From Alteromonas lipotrueiana (GTDB lineage Bacteria; Pseudomonadota; Gammaproteobacteria; Enterobacterales; Alteromonadaceae), in NCBI RefSeq assembly GCF_019249245.1, contig NZ_JAESDK010000001.1:1-64000 (forward strand): a DNA stretch of 64,000 nucleotides, written 5' to 3'. Both the position numbers and the translations under genes were made by a program. Below the pieces are notes generated by a model. That model saw only the letters and a list, made by a program, of their open reading frames with translations. It was not told the DNA's origin and did no database searches. Shown here one piece after another: positions 1 through 9,225 of the stretch. Positions within the stretch are counted from its first letter, which is position 1. Every line of letters starts with the position of its first letter.

Positions 1-2470
1 TCGGCCCCAACCCTGGCACTAGATGCATTAGGTACCGGTAACGACACCACGCCGCAGATCAGCGGTAACACTGATGCAGCCGAAGGCAGCACAGTCGCGA
101 TTACCGTGACCGACAGCGCCGGTAACACTGAAAACCTGAGCGCCACAGTGGATATTAATGGAAACTTTACGGTCAGCCCAGTCACCGCGCTTGCCGAAGG
201 TGATTATACCGTTTCTGCCTCGACCACCGATGCTGCAGGTAACACGGCCACTACGTCGCAAACCGGCAATATTGATACCTCCGCGCCAACGTTAGTGTTG
301 GATGTATTAGGTACTGGCAACGATACCACCCCACAGATCAGCGGTAATACCGATGCCGCCCAAGGCAGCACGGTGGCGATTACCGTGACCGACAGCGCCG
401 GTAACACCGAGAGCCTGAGTGCCACGGTGGATATTAATGGAAACTTTACGGTTAGCCCGGTCACGGCGCTTGCCGAAGGTGATTATACCGTTTCTGCCTC
501 GACCACCGACGCCGCAGGTAACACCGCTACTACGTCGCAAACCGGTATATTAGATACTACCCCGCCGGTACTTCAACTTACCGCGCAAGGCACCACAGGT
601 GACAACACACCGACTATTGCCGGTACTACCGATTTAGCCGAAAACAGCATTATTTCATTGCAGGTAACCGATAGCGCCGGCAGTACTCAAAATTTTGATG
701 CTACGGTAGCCCGGGATGGTAGCTTCAGCGCTGATGTTCCTTTGCCCATTGCCGATGGTAATTACACCGTAGTAGCCAAGGGGCAGGATATTGCAGGAAA
801 TCAAACTACGGTATCGGACAATAGCGGTAACGTAAATACTTCTGCTCCGTTGATAAATCTTGAGGTTATTGGCGACACCGGCGACACCACACCTCTTATT
901 GAGGGTACCACCAGTGTTGGTGTCGGATTCACTGTTACCATTACAGTTACTGACCTGTTGGGTACTACTCAAACACTATATGCATCGGTGAATGCCAATG
1001 GCGAGTTTTCAGTAGTTGTTCCTAACCCACTGGTTGAAGGTACTTTTACAGTTCATGCTCAGGTAACGGACGGTTCTACCAGTGATGCTCTGATTACAGG
1101 ACGGGTGGATTTACAACCACCGGCCTTATCATTGGATGCTGTAGAGCTGGCTAATACAACTCCTTTAATATCGGGTATGAGTGACGAGATTGGGGCTACA
1201 GTTAATATTACGGTAACCGATGCTCAGGGGGGTAAACATGTGTTGACCGCCACTGTGCAAAGCGACGGTACCTTCAGTGTAACGCCGCCACCGCTACCGC
1301 AGGGTAATATTACTGTCTCTGCTCAGGTGGTAGACTCGGCAGGAAACATCGCCACAGCATCAGTAGATGGCTTGATTGATATTATCGCCCCTACTCTTAC
1401 CCTGAATGATTTAGCATTAAACAGTCCAACTCCGCTAATCTCGGGTAGCAGTGATACGAGTGATGCTCTGGTCACCGTTACCATTACCGATCGGGCAGGC
1501 AATAGCCAAAGTTTGTCAGCAGTTACCGATATTGATGGGAACTTTGTGGTTACACCGGCCGCCCTGGCTGAAGGTGAAATTGCAATAGAGGTGACTATTG
1601 AAGATGGTTCAGGCAATGTTACGTTAAATAGTTTAAACGCCATTATCGACCTGACACCGCCTAGCCTGGCCGTAGAGCTGAACCAGCTTGATAGCAATAC
1701 TCCGATGATCACCGGCAACAGCGACGAAATTGGGGCGATGGTTTCTTTAACAGTTACAGATGCTCTTGGCCAAAGCCAGGTCCTCAGTGCCCAGGTAGAT
1801 ACATCAGGGGCCTTTAGTGTGGTTCCGGCTGCCGTTGCAGAAGGCCAGCTAACGGTTACAGCCACGGTAGCGGATGACGCTGGCAATATTTCAGCTGCCA
1901 ATGTCACCGGCCTTATTGATATAACCATTCCTACTCTCACGCTTGATGCGATAGGTTTGATAAACGACGCCACGCCAACTATCAGTGGTACTACCGATGA
2001 GGTCAACGGGCTGGTAGAAATTGTGGTCACTGACGCAGACAATATTGTCCAGACACTTAGTGTTCTGGCTAATGATGTCGGCGATTTTGTCCTGGATATA
2101 CCGGTATCCGTTGCGCAAGGTCTTCTGGCCATAGAAGCTAGCGTATCTGATGCTGCAGGCAATACTATTAATGCAGTTACTGATGCAACAATTGATACTA
2201 TTGCCCCGGCGCTTGAAATAACATCTATGCCAACCTTACTGTCACCTGTGGTTACTGGTTTTACCGACCCTAGCGAGGCAGGTCGTAGCCTGGATATTAC
2301 CGTAACTGCCAATATACTGGGTATTGAAACTACGCTGAACATTAATACCACCATATTGGCCGACGGTTCATGGAGCTCAGGCCCAATCGCCGACCTTAGC
2401 GCTGGGCCAGTATCTGCTACAATCGCAATTATTGATGAAGCGGGTAATTTTGTATCCGTATCAGAGTCAA
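1..2470 (+). repeat. Tandem array of about nine Ig-like coding repeats, 279-bp period at the 5' end
   Basis: Aligned VTDSAGN motifs recur every 93 or 94 residues for the first four units, then roughly every 90. The first two complete units (about 1-261 and 262-540) are nearly identical at the DNA level over long stretches, including third codon positions. Units from about 550 onward share only the protein pattern. This gradient suggests recent duplication or gene conversion at the repeat-rich upstream side and older, diverged units near the C-terminus. Confidence 0.85.
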
Positions 2471-2571
2471 CCACTACCTCTGGGACCAATAGCGGCGCCG
2501 AAGCGAACATAGTATCGGGTGACCTGGTCAGTCTTAATTTGCTGGGAGGAGCTACAACTCTGGACATCTAA
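1..2571 (+). CDS. Large Ig-like repeat surface protein, C-terminal part (5' end outside window)
   Basis: The frame is open from base 1 and ends in TAA at 2569-2571, so at least 856 residues of a longer protein are present. It consists of about nine tandem Ig-like domains of roughly 90 residues. Each begins with a (A/P)P-x-L-x-L strand, has a TP-x-I-x-G turn and a VTD-x-x-G core, and ends in D-x-AGN. Such bacterial Ig-like arrays are typical of secreted or surface-anchored adhesins and biofilm matrix proteins. The last domain is divergent and is followed by a short Ser/Thr/Gly-rich tail ending TLDI. No LPXTG, RTX nonapeptide or autotransporter barrel is visible, so the export route is unknown. 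An adhesin role next to an EPS locus is an inference. Confidence 0.85.
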   Translation, partial: SAPTLALDALGTGNDTTPQISGNTDAAEGSTVAITVTDSAGNTENLSATVDINGNFTVSPVTALAEGDYTVSASTTDAAGNTATTSQTGNIDTSAPTLVLDVLGTGNDTTPQISGNTDAAQGSTVAITVTDSAGNTESLSATVDINGNFTVSPVTALAEGDYTVSASTTDAAGNTATTSQTGILDTTPPVLQLTAQGTTGDNTPTIAGTTDLAENSIISLQVTDSAGSTQNFDATVARDGSFSADVPLPIADGNYTVVAKGQDIAGNQTTVSDNSGNVNTSAPLINLEVIGDTGDTTPLIEGTTSVGVGFTVTITVTDLLGTTQTLYASVNANGEFSVVVPNPLVEGTFTVHAQVTDGSTSDALITGRVDLQPPALSLDAVELANTTPLISGMSDEIGATVNITVTDAQGGKHVLTATVQSDGTFSVTPPPLPQGNITVSAQVVDSAGNIATASVDGLIDIIAPTLTLNDLALNSPTPLISGSSDTSDALVTVTITDRAGNSQSLSAVTDIDGNFVVTPAALAEGEIAIEVTIEDGSGNVTLNSLNAIIDLTPPSLAVELNQLDSNTPMITGNSDEIGAMVSLTVTDALGQSQVLSAQVDTSGAFSVVPAAVAEGQLTVTATVADDAGNISAANVTGLIDITIPTLTLDAIGLINDATPTISGTTDEVNGLVEIVVTDADNIVQTLSVLANDVGDFVLDIPVSVAQGLLAIEASVSDAAGNTINAVTDATIDTIAPALEITSMPTLLSPVVTGFTDPSEAGRSLDITVTANILGIETTLNINTTILADGSWSSGPIADLSAGPVSATIAIIDEAGNFVSVSESTTTSGTNSGAEANIVSGDLVSLNLLGGATTLDI

Positions 2572-2590
2572 TCGCAAAAGCGACAGGCCC

Positions 2591-2625
2591 AAAAAAGGCA
2601 GAACGGATAACGTTCTGCCTTTTTT
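2591..2625. terminator. Bidirectional intrinsic terminator
   Basis: GGCAGAACG (2597-2605) pairs with CGTTCTGCC (2611-2619) around a GATAA loop. It is preceded by an A-run and followed by a T-run, so it can terminate on either strand. It lies between the convergent Ig-repeat gene and the histidine kinase gene. Confidence 0.9.
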
Positions 2626-2684
2626 ATTCTTATCGTATTTTGTTTACTTTGGATTTATTTAACCTGTGTTTATTAAACTACGGC

Positions 2685-3908
2685 CTATTGGCTGGCAATA
2701 GGCACACACATTATAAATCGCGCTCCAGAGGTAAAGTCGGGGTCTAACACCAGAGTTCCACCCAGTTTAACTTCAGCCAGCTCTTTGGCAATTGACATAC
2801 CTAATCCGCTGCCACCGCATCCTGTTTTCGTCGTAAAGTAGGCAGTAAAAATAGCATCCTGAATTTCGCGGGGGATACCGCTGCCATTGTCTTCAAATAT
2901 AAGCGTAAATGTAGCCAGTCGGGGGTCGAGTTTTCCGCTCATGCAAATACGAGGATGTGTAGTATGTTCAAAGGCATGACGCATTGCATTAAAGCTTAAA
3001 TTGGTAATGATTTGAGATACCGCCCCCGGGTAACCATTTATATAAACAGGGTTTTCAGGAAGCGAAATCTCTAAATCAATGCCTTGTCTTTTAATTTCAG
3101 GCGATATGCTCAACATTAAGTTGCGGATATTTTCACCTACGTCAAACATACATTGCTGAGAAGCACACTGGTCTACCGCGGTATTTTTGAAGCCTTTTAA
3201 TAAAGTGACAGCCCGCTCTAAATTAAACTCAAGCAAGTGACAGCAGTCAGTGCATTCTTCAACAAACTCACCAAATGAAACCTCGGTCAAAGCACCTTCT
3301 TCAAAATCTTTCACCAACCGTTTTACTTCACATTTCAGATGCGACAGTCCGGTAATCGCCACCCCCATAGGATTGTTAATTTCATGGGTTACTGCGCCTA
3401 CCATCTCACCTAGTGCAGACATAGATTCGTTTTTAGACAGCTGCTTTTGTAAGTTATCAATGTATTTTTGTTGTGTACCCATCTGACCAATACAGCTAGC
3501 CCGGTACAGATGGGTTAAATAGTGTTCGAATGCGGCTTCTGTAGAGGCATGATATTGCGCATCATTGGAGTCAGTAAAACCGATAAGAATACACGTAGCA
3601 TGTTCCGTTTTTTTGGCCCCAACCAGGCAGCCGCCGCTGTGCAGGCTGCGCATAGCGGTGGGAAGGTGTTCAGGGGCACACCAACGATATGAACATGGGG
3701 TGTCTATCCAGGAAAGGGCTTCGTCAGCAGGTACTGTATTAAAAGTTGCCTCATCATTGGTAACCTGCACAAAATCGTTATCATTAAACTGGCACCACAA
3801 TGTCAACGCCTGCATAGGGGCTAATGTTGTCGAATGCTTGAAGTACATTTGCAACAGCGACCAGCTATCTCCGTTGTCGATAAACTGAGCTTCCAGTGCA
3901 CAATCCAT
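2685..3908 (-). CDS. Soluble sensor histidine kinase
   Basis: A 407-residue kinase with no predicted membrane segment. Residues 1 to about 145 form an unrecognised input region. A short coiled segment leads to the phosphoacceptor box THEINNP (His175), and a HATPase_c domain follows with N-box NLSFNAMRHA, G1 box EDNGSGIP and G2 box GSGLGMSIAKE. The frame is open further upstream, but ATG at 3908 is chosen because AAGGAG (complement of 3914-3919) precedes it at good spacing. It is the last gene of a three-gene operon after a REC/HD-GYP gene and another kinase. It has no receiver domain, so the HD-GYP protein is its most likely phosphotransfer partner. That pairing is inferred from context. Confidence 0.85.
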   Translation of the reverse strand: MDCALEAQFIDNGDSWSLLQMYFKHSTTLAPMQALTLWCQFNDNDFVQVTNDEATFNTVPADEALSWIDTPCSYRWCAPEHLPTAMRSLHSGGCLVGAKKTEHATCILIGFTDSNDAQYHASTEAAFEHYLTHLYRASCIGQMGTQQKYIDNLQKQLSKNESMSALGEMVGAVTHEINNPMGVAITGLSHLKCEVKRLVKDFEEGALTEVSFGEFVEECTDCCHLLEFNLERAVTLLKGFKNTAVDQCASQQCMFDVGENIRNLMLSISPEIKRQGIDLEISLPENPVYINGYPGAVSQIITNLSFNAMRHAFEHTTHPRICMSGKLDPRLATFTLIFEDNGSGIPREIQDAIFTAYFTTKTGCGGSGLGMSIAKELAEVKLGGTLVLDPDFTSGARFIMCVPIASQ

Positions 3909-3939
3909 ATTTACTCCTTGTTTGCTATTAGGGCAACAA

Positions 3940-5496
3940 TCACGCTTTGCTGTCTGGAAAGCATTCCCGGATATGCCAAAACTCATCAAAGTTCTCTAAC
4001 AGCAAATCTATTAACTTTGGTTCGAAATGTTTACCGCGCTGCTCGGTAAGCAACTGTTTAATATTGTCTTTGTCCCAGGCATCTTTGTAAGCGCGCTTCG
4101 AACCCAGAGCATCAAATACATCAGCAAGTGCGGTAATCCGTCCCGCCACCGGAATTTCTTCACCCTTGAGCCCCTGTGGATACCCCGACCCGTCCCATTT
4201 CTCGTGATGTGTTAAGCTAATTTGAGCTGCTGCTTTTAATATCGGTTTTTTGGATTTTTTGAGAATATCGTAGCCAACCTGCGCGTGTTCCTGCATCAGT
4301 TGCCACTCTTCTTTGTCAAGTTTAGCCGGCTTGTGCAAAATACTGTCGGGTATCGCTACTTTGCCTAAATCATGCAGTGGCGCGCCTCGTTTTACAGTAA
4401 GGCATTCGTTTTCATTCAACCCGTACAATTGTGCCAGCTTGTAAGATACTAAAGAGACGCGCTTCACATGAGCACCGGTTTCTTTGCTGCGCATCTCAAC
4501 CGCGTCGCCTAACAGGTAAACCAACTCTCGCTGAGTTTCGAAAATTTCTTCACTCATCTGCAAATTTTCATACGCTAAAGCAACATTGACACAGTATATT
4601 TCTAGAAATTCGCGCTGCGCCGCACTAAGGTCTTCGCATAAGTCGATATACAGCAGGTTTTCGTGCCCACCGTCTGTCCGGGTATAAAACACATAACCTT
4701 CGCTCGAATAAAACGAGCTTTTTTCGGCTAAGGCACGCTCAAATTGTTGCCTGACTTTTTCAGGCAGGCGCGACATATCTGCGTTATCCAGATTTTCGAC
4801 CAAATCGCCGGTGGCGGCCAATATTCTGCTTTTCGATTCATCATCTTCAGGGCCCACGTGAGTTGAGCAATATACGGCACTCGACTCAAGCTGTAATAAA
4901 TTCATAATCTCGCTTAATACGGCCGTAGCAAAAACCTTCATTGAATTGGTTTTCAGCATGTTGCCGGTGCTTTCAATAACTTGCTTTAAACCTTTGCGGT
5001 GTTCTTCAATGGTATAAATATCACGATAGGAGCGCAGACCCGCGTACATCAGTGTTTTTAATTTTTGACTGGTGAGTTCTGTTTTTTCTTTGTAGTCGTT
5101 TATGTCGTACTTTTCGATGACCTCATGCTCTGGCGCCTGGCCCGGCTGACCTGTACGTAGCACCAGCCGGCACAAATGATTTTTTAAATCAGTCCGTACC
5201 CAGTGCACCAGGTCCAGCCCTGCATGATCGTTCTCCATCACCACATCAACCAATGCCAGTGCGATATCAGGCTCTTGCTGAAACACTTCCATGGCTTCTT
5301 TAGCTGAATAAGCGTGAAGAAACTGAATTTTTTTGCCATCAAACCGAAACCGTTTGAGGGTCAGGTCGGTTACCCGATGTACTTCGGTTTCATCATCAAC
5401 AATCAACACTTTATAGCCCAGTGCCACTTCAGGCTGAGGCTCTGCTTTGGGTGCTATTACCCCGGTTTTCTTTGCAAATAACGGATTCGCTCCCAC
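3940..5496 (-). CDS. Response regulator with REC, DUF3369-like and HD-GYP domains (c-di-GMP phosphodiesterase)
   Basis: 518 residues. An N-terminal receiver domain (about 28-150) carries the acidic pair VDDE and phosphoacceptor Asp84 in VDVVM. A middle region (about 150-320) resembles the DUF3369 segment often found between REC and HD-GYP. The C-terminal HD-GYP domain (about 325-500) keeps HDLGK and HHEKWDGSGYP, the metal-binding and signature residues of c-di-GMP phosphodiesterases. It should therefore degrade c-di-GMP when phosphorylated. The start is GTG at 5496, with AGGAG just upstream; an ATG two bases upstream is in another frame. It begins three bases after the upstream kinase ends, indicating tight coupling. 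Confidence 0.9.
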   Translation of the reverse strand: MGANPLFAKKTGVIAPKAEPQPEVALGYKVLIVDDETEVHRVTDLTLKRFRFDGKKIQFLHAYSAKEAMEVFQQEPDIALALVDVVMENDHAGLDLVHWVRTDLKNHLCRLVLRTGQPGQAPEHEVIEKYDINDYKEKTELTSQKLKTLMYAGLRSYRDIYTIEEHRKGLKQVIESTGNMLKTNSMKVFATAVLSEIMNLLQLESSAVYCSTHVGPEDDESKSRILAATGDLVENLDNADMSRLPEKVRQQFERALAEKSSFYSSEGYVFYTRTDGGHENLLYIDLCEDLSAAQREFLEIYCVNVALAYENLQMSEEIFETQRELVYLLGDAVEMRSKETGAHVKRVSLVSYKLAQLYGLNENECLTVKRGAPLHDLGKVAIPDSILHKPAKLDKEEWQLMQEHAQVGYDILKKSKKPILKAAAQISLTHHEKWDGSGYPQGLKGEEIPVAGRITALADVFDALGSKRAYKDAWDKDNIKQLLTEQRGKHFEPKLIDLLLENFDEFWHIRECFPDSKA

Positions 5497-5499
5497 ATT

Positions 5500-7164
5500 T
5501 TACTCCTTTTCTAAATTCTGCACGGTAAAAGACACCCACAACCCCTGACCTTCAACACTGCCGTGGTTAAAGTCACTTTTTAGTTTGCTTTTGACCAGAT
5601 TGTAAACCACCGGCAACCCCAAACCGGCGTTACCCGCGCCTCGTTTTGTGGTAAAAAATGGCTCTGTTATTTTACGTAGCTCGTGTTGCGGAACCCCTAC
5701 GCCGTTGTCGCTAAAGCGAACGGCATAGCCATCTTTGTATGCCCGTATCGCAATTAACACGTCACATTGGCGTTGACCTGGTTTAAAAGCGTGCAAAAGC
5801 GTGTTCGAAGTTAAATGAGACAATATTTGGGTGATTACTGCAGGATAAGTATTTACCCATGAAGTTTCAGGAAAACGAGTACTAAACTGTATTATCTGCG
5901 CAGAATTATGCAGCGCATAATCTGCAATGAAGTCATCAATTAGCGTATTCAAATTTATGTGTTCAATATCGGCGGCTTCGTCTGCGTTGATAACCGCGAC
6001 CCGTTTAAAGCTGGCGACCAGTTTTGAAGCCCGCTGCATATTTTTTAAGGTCATATCAACCATGTCATAACTGGCAGATAGAAAGTCTTCAAACTTTTCC
6101 GAGTCCAGTACGCCATTTTCAAAATCTTGTTTTAACTCATCAAGCAGGTCGCGCTGATGCGATGCACTGGTGATACTGATGCCTACAGGGGTGTTAACTT
6201 CATGCGAGATGCCGGCAACCAGCCCGCCCATCGCGCTTATTTTTTCCGATTCGATGATTTTTTCCTGGGCAAACTGCAGCTTGGTTATGGCTTCATCGGT
6301 TTCTTTGTTCGCCTTATTGAGACGGACCGAATAGCGAAACAGATAAAACAAAAATATCGAAAATAGCAGAGTAAACATTGGAATCAGATAGTACAGGTAG
6401 TATCTGAAACTGTTTTTATCGTTGATTCTGACTTTCCAGTAATCATCAAAAAAGAACAGATCTTCTTCAAAATATTGAGAACCTAATGTGCTTTCCTCAA
6501 TGTTTTTGAAGATAACCTTCTCTTCTTCGTTATAGACAAAAAACTCTTTAGACACTTCATGATTAAGAATGCTGCGCATAGCGCGCTTAAAGTCTATTAA
6601 CAAAACAACCACTCCTTCGTTGTTTTGCATTTTATAAATTACCGGGATCACCGTATCTTGCTTACCTGTGATAATGGGAGAGGTGATGGCCTCAGATGTG
6701 CGCATGTGCTGAGGATTAATAGACGAAAGATTTTCTTCTAAATCATGTAATTCTACAGGTAACTCGCCGTTAAAAGAGTGCCAGTAGGTAGGCTGTTTAA
6801 GCTGTAAAGTTGCAGCCTGAGCGTTATAGTACAAAATTGTATTCACAATAATACTTTGCTCGAATATAGGCTCGATAAAACTGCCAAACTCTTTTTCATC
6901 CACCCCGGTAGAGGATAAAAAAAAGCTTTCAATAGACATGAGTTCATAATTCAGATTTTCAAAACGTTCGTTTTTAAGTTCTACAAATTCACGTACCGGC
7001 CCTACGAAGGAAACTTGCCGTTCTTTTTGTATTAGCTCATAAGAAATAAAAAAAGAGCCCAGCATAAGCACAGCGCCAATTATCAGGCTATTTCCGGTGT
7101 AGGTGGCTATTCGCATACTTCTTAAATCAGTATCTATAGTGGATAAACCTAAAGCATAGACCAT
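5500..7164 (-). CDS. Membrane-bound sensor histidine kinase
   Basis: 554 residues. TM1 (about 22-45) and TM2 (about 255-280) flank a periplasmic region of about 205 residues with no recognised fold. A coiled linker leads to the H-box GISHEVNTP (His321). The HATPase_c domain has N-box residues NTLLHAF, G1 SDNGVGVP and G2 GNAGLGLPVVYN. It heads the operon with the HD-GYP regulator and a soluble kinase, and its H-box resembles that of the soluble kinase. ATG at 7164 gives the longest form. ATG at 7116 (MRIATY) is an alternative because an AAGAAG lies very close to it. The ligand is unknown. Confidence 0.87.
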   Translation of the reverse strand: MVYALGLSTIDTDLRSMRIATYTGNSLIIGAVLMLGSFFISYELIQKERQVSFVGPVREFVELKNERFENLNYELMSIESFFLSSTGVDEKEFGSFIEPIFEQSIIVNTILYYNAQAATLQLKQPTYWHSFNGELPVELHDLEENLSSINPQHMRTSEAITSPIITGKQDTVIPVIYKMQNNEGVVVLLIDFKRAMRSILNHEVSKEFFVYNEEEKVIFKNIEESTLGSQYFEEDLFFFDDYWKVRINDKNSFRYYLYYLIPMFTLLFSIFLFYLFRYSVRLNKANKETDEAITKLQFAQEKIIESEKISAMGGLVAGISHEVNTPVGISITSASHQRDLLDELKQDFENGVLDSEKFEDFLSASYDMVDMTLKNMQRASKLVASFKRVAVINADEAADIEHINLNTLIDDFIADYALHNSAQIIQFSTRFPETSWVNTYPAVITQILSHLTSNTLLHAFKPGQRQCDVLIAIRAYKDGYAVRFSDNGVGVPQHELRKITEPFFTTKRGAGNAGLGLPVVYNLVKSKLKSDFNHGSVEGQGLWVSFTVQNLEKE

Positions 7165-7218
7165 GCTTTAGACTTCGTGTATGCAAAGACGTGTAATCAC
7201 GCACACCTAAGTATAAAT

Positions 7219-7240
7219 TTGCTATACCGATACATAGCAA
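7219..7240. promoter_or_regulatory. Inverted repeat in divergent kinase/yigZ promoter region
   Basis: TTGCTAT (7219-7225) and ATAGCAA (7234-7240) form a perfect 7-bp inverted repeat with an 8-bp spacer, compatible with a dimeric regulator. A TATAAT hexamer at 7258-7263 could be the -10 box for the rightward gene, although its -35 is poor. The function is inferred from position only. Confidence 0.35.
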
Positions 7241-7271
7241 CCAGGTCGTGACCCGGGTATAATCTTTGGCT

Positions 7272-7868
7272 ATGTCCTATTTTATTCCTACAGGCTGGCA
7301 TCAGACCCGCCTGGAGATCAAAAAAAGCGCGTTTATTGGTATCGCTCAAAAAGTCAGTGACCGGGAGCAGGCCAAAGCGTTTCTTGAACAAACTAAAGCT
7401 GCTTATCCTGATGCTCGTCATCACTGTTGGGCGTATTTATTCGGAGACCCAAACCAACCGAAAAGTGTTGCCATGGCCGACGATGGCGAACCCTCTGGTA
7501 CCGCAGGAAAGCCCATACTGAATGTGTTACAGCATAATCAGGTGGGAGATGTAATGGTGGTGGTGGTACGCTATTTCGGCGGTATTAAACTGGGAGCCGG
7601 GGGATTAGTCAGAGCCTATTCTGGCAGCGCACAAACCACATTAGAAAGCCTACCTATTGCTGAACATGTTGTTTTAACAAAGTGTTGTGTAACTACCGAC
7701 TTTAAACACGAGCAGTTTTTACGCCACTTTACCCACGAACATGGCGGTAAAGTGTCAAGTGTAAATTACGACCAACATGTACATCTTATTTTGGCCCTGC
7801 CAGATAGCGCATTAGCGCCGCTACAGTCTTTGGCTGGCAGCGTTGGCTTTACGCTTAATATTGATTGA
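7272..7868 (+). CDS. yigZ: YigZ/IMPACT family protein
   Basis: 198 residues and full length for the family. It contains the UPF0029/IMPACT signature, with ADDGEPSGTAGKP followed by VVVRYFGGIKLGAGGLVRAY, and a C-terminal ferredoxin-like domain. Eukaryotic IMPACT modulates Gcn2; the bacterial role is unclear and may be linked to translation or nucleic-acid binding. An in-frame TTG at 7266 would add two residues, but ATG at 7272 is preferred. No clear Shine-Dalgarno sequence is visible. A TATAAT nine bases before the start suggests the transcript may have almost no leader. Confidence 0.9.
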   Translation: MSYFIPTGWHQTRLEIKKSAFIGIAQKVSDREQAKAFLEQTKAAYPDARHHCWAYLFGDPNQPKSVAMADDGEPSGTAGKPILNVLQHNQVGDVMVVVVRYFGGIKLGAGGLVRAYSGSAQTTLESLPIAEHVVLTKCCVTTDFKHEQFLRHFTHEHGGKVSSVNYDQHVHLILALPDSALAPLQSLAGSVGFTLNID

Positions 7869-7942
7869 CCTTCCTTTTTGAGTGTACACTTGTACGCTAG
7901 AATGCAATCTACTTTCATGTTTGCCGCAAAAGGGCCCTTTTG

Positions 7943-8578
7943 ATGACCTCTGTTAAATCTCAGGCTTATTCGCTGGCTGAAGAGTGGATGAATACGATTA
8001 GTCACGGCATAGGGTTTGTGGCGGCGGTGGCCGGGCTCATCTTTATGTTGTTAAAGGCGCAAGATCCACTGGCAATGTCAGTAGCCGCCGTTTACGGCTC
8101 TACCTTAATCTTAATGTTCTTAAGCTCTACGCTGTATCACGCTATTCACCATCAACGTACTAAAGGGTTGCTGAAACTCTTTGACCACAGCGCTATTTAT
8201 CTATTGATAGCAGGTACCTACACGCCATTATTAATAGTCACTATTGGTGACTGGCTGGGCATCTTTATGACTGCGCTAATCTGGGTGCTGGCGTTAGGCG
8301 GAGTAGCCTTTAAACTGGTGGCTCAGCATCGGTTTCCCAAAGTGTCGGTAGCAACCTATTTATTAATGGGATGGATTGCACTGGGCGTTATTTACCCATT
8401 ATATATTGCGATGCCGGGGCCCGGCCTGTGGCTGCTTGTAGGTGGCGGACTTTGTTTTAGTATAGGGGTTCTGTTTTACGTCGCAAAAAAGGTAAAATAC
8501 ACCCACGCAATATGGCATTTGTTTGTTCTTGGCGGTTGTCTCTGTCATTATTTGTCTATTTATTATTTTGTAATGTGA
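7943..8578 (+). CDS. trhA: Hemolysin III family membrane protein
   Basis: 211 residues with about seven hydrophobic segments. It has the family's conserved residues: EEWMNTISHGIG at the N-terminus, STLYHAIHH in the second segment region and DHSAIYLLIAGTYTP in the third. These His/Asp/Ser positions correspond to the metal-binding site of the PAQR/hemolysin III superfamily. In E. coli the homologue (YqfA/TrhA) affects membrane energetics and is not a proven toxin. ATG at 7943 is chosen over TTG at 7940. It is probably co-transcribed with the phosphatase-like gene that starts 16 bases downstream. Confidence 0.88.
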   Translation: MTSVKSQAYSLAEEWMNTISHGIGFVAAVAGLIFMLLKAQDPLAMSVAAVYGSTLILMFLSSTLYHAIHHQRTKGLLKLFDHSAIYLLIAGTYTPLLIVTIGDWLGIFMTALIWVLALGGVAFKLVAQHRFPKVSVATYLLMGWIALGVIYPLYIAMPGPGLWLLVGGGLCFSIGVLFYVAKKVKYTHAIWHLFVLGGCLCHYLSIYYFVM

Positions 8579-8594
8579 GTCATCGCGGAGAACC

Positions 8595-9104
8595 ATGACT
8601 GAGTCTGATTCAAGTTGTACCGTTCCAGCTGCGCTTAGCTGGTTTAATACCAGTGTTGGCCGGATCACGCTGGGGCCTCGTCCTCAACAACAAGACCTGC
8701 CTGGTTTAGAACAGGCTCAGGTCAGTCATATTGTATCCTTACAAACCTCTACGGAAGATAGTAAAGCGCTTGAAAAGCTTCTGAATAAAAGCAACATACA
8801 ATGGCGCTGGATGCCAATAGAGATAAGCCGGCCTTCAAAAGCCGCAGATGTGGCTATGTTGCAACAGTATTTAAATGAAACTCAAAAATTACTGGCCAGT
8901 GGTGCCAGTATTTATGTTCATTGTAATGACTCTGCAAATCGTTGCTCGTTGTTTCTTTATGCGCTGCTACATCATCTTCGCCTGCCTTCGTCCAGTGCTT
9001 ACAGCGCTTTGTATAGCCTGCAATGCAGCGCAGTCCATACTATCGCTCGTAACGATCTGGCGTGGGCTGCCGATTTAGGCGCCTCGGTAAAACATCAGTT
9101 TTAA
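8595..9104 (+). CDS. Dual-specificity-phosphatase-like protein with atypical P-loop
   Basis: 169 residues. The fold pattern resembles a small cysteine-based phosphatase: a short N-terminal strand containing TLGPRP, a LEQAQVSHIVSL segment, WMPIEIS, then a helix and a P-loop. The loop reads HCNDSANRC, so CX5R is kept (Cys110 to Arg116), but the usual Gly and the Ser/Thr after Arg are absent (Cys117 instead). No clear general-acid Asp is seen in the usual loop. It could be an active atypical phosphatase or a binding-only pseudophosphatase. GGAG seven bases before the ATG supports the start. Confidence 0.6.
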   Translation: MTESDSSCTVPAALSWFNTSVGRITLGPRPQQQDLPGLEQAQVSHIVSLQTSTEDSKALEKLLNKSNIQWRWMPIEISRPSKAADVAMLQQYLNETQKLLASGASIYVHCNDSANRCSLFLYALLHHLRLPSSSAYSALYSLQCSAVHTIARNDLAWAADLGASVKHQF

Positions 9105-9225
9105 AAGCTAATGTGGTGGGTGCCCTGTTCTATGGGTAATTATATCCATTACTTTTACTGTGCATGTAACTTGCTTAACAGGCTATTGAGCTAACTGCTC
9201 AACATTTTATAGTGACAAACATAAT

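Noticed and set aside
1323-2567. 414-residue open frame antisense to the Ig-repeat gene
   Set aside because: It mirrors the repeats, shows no domain and no ribosome site. It is a by-product of the codon usage in the repeats.
7881-7890. AGTGTACACT palindrome between yigZ and the hemolysin III gene
   Set aside because: Short, isolated and without a second copy or known regulator; expected by chance in a window of this size.
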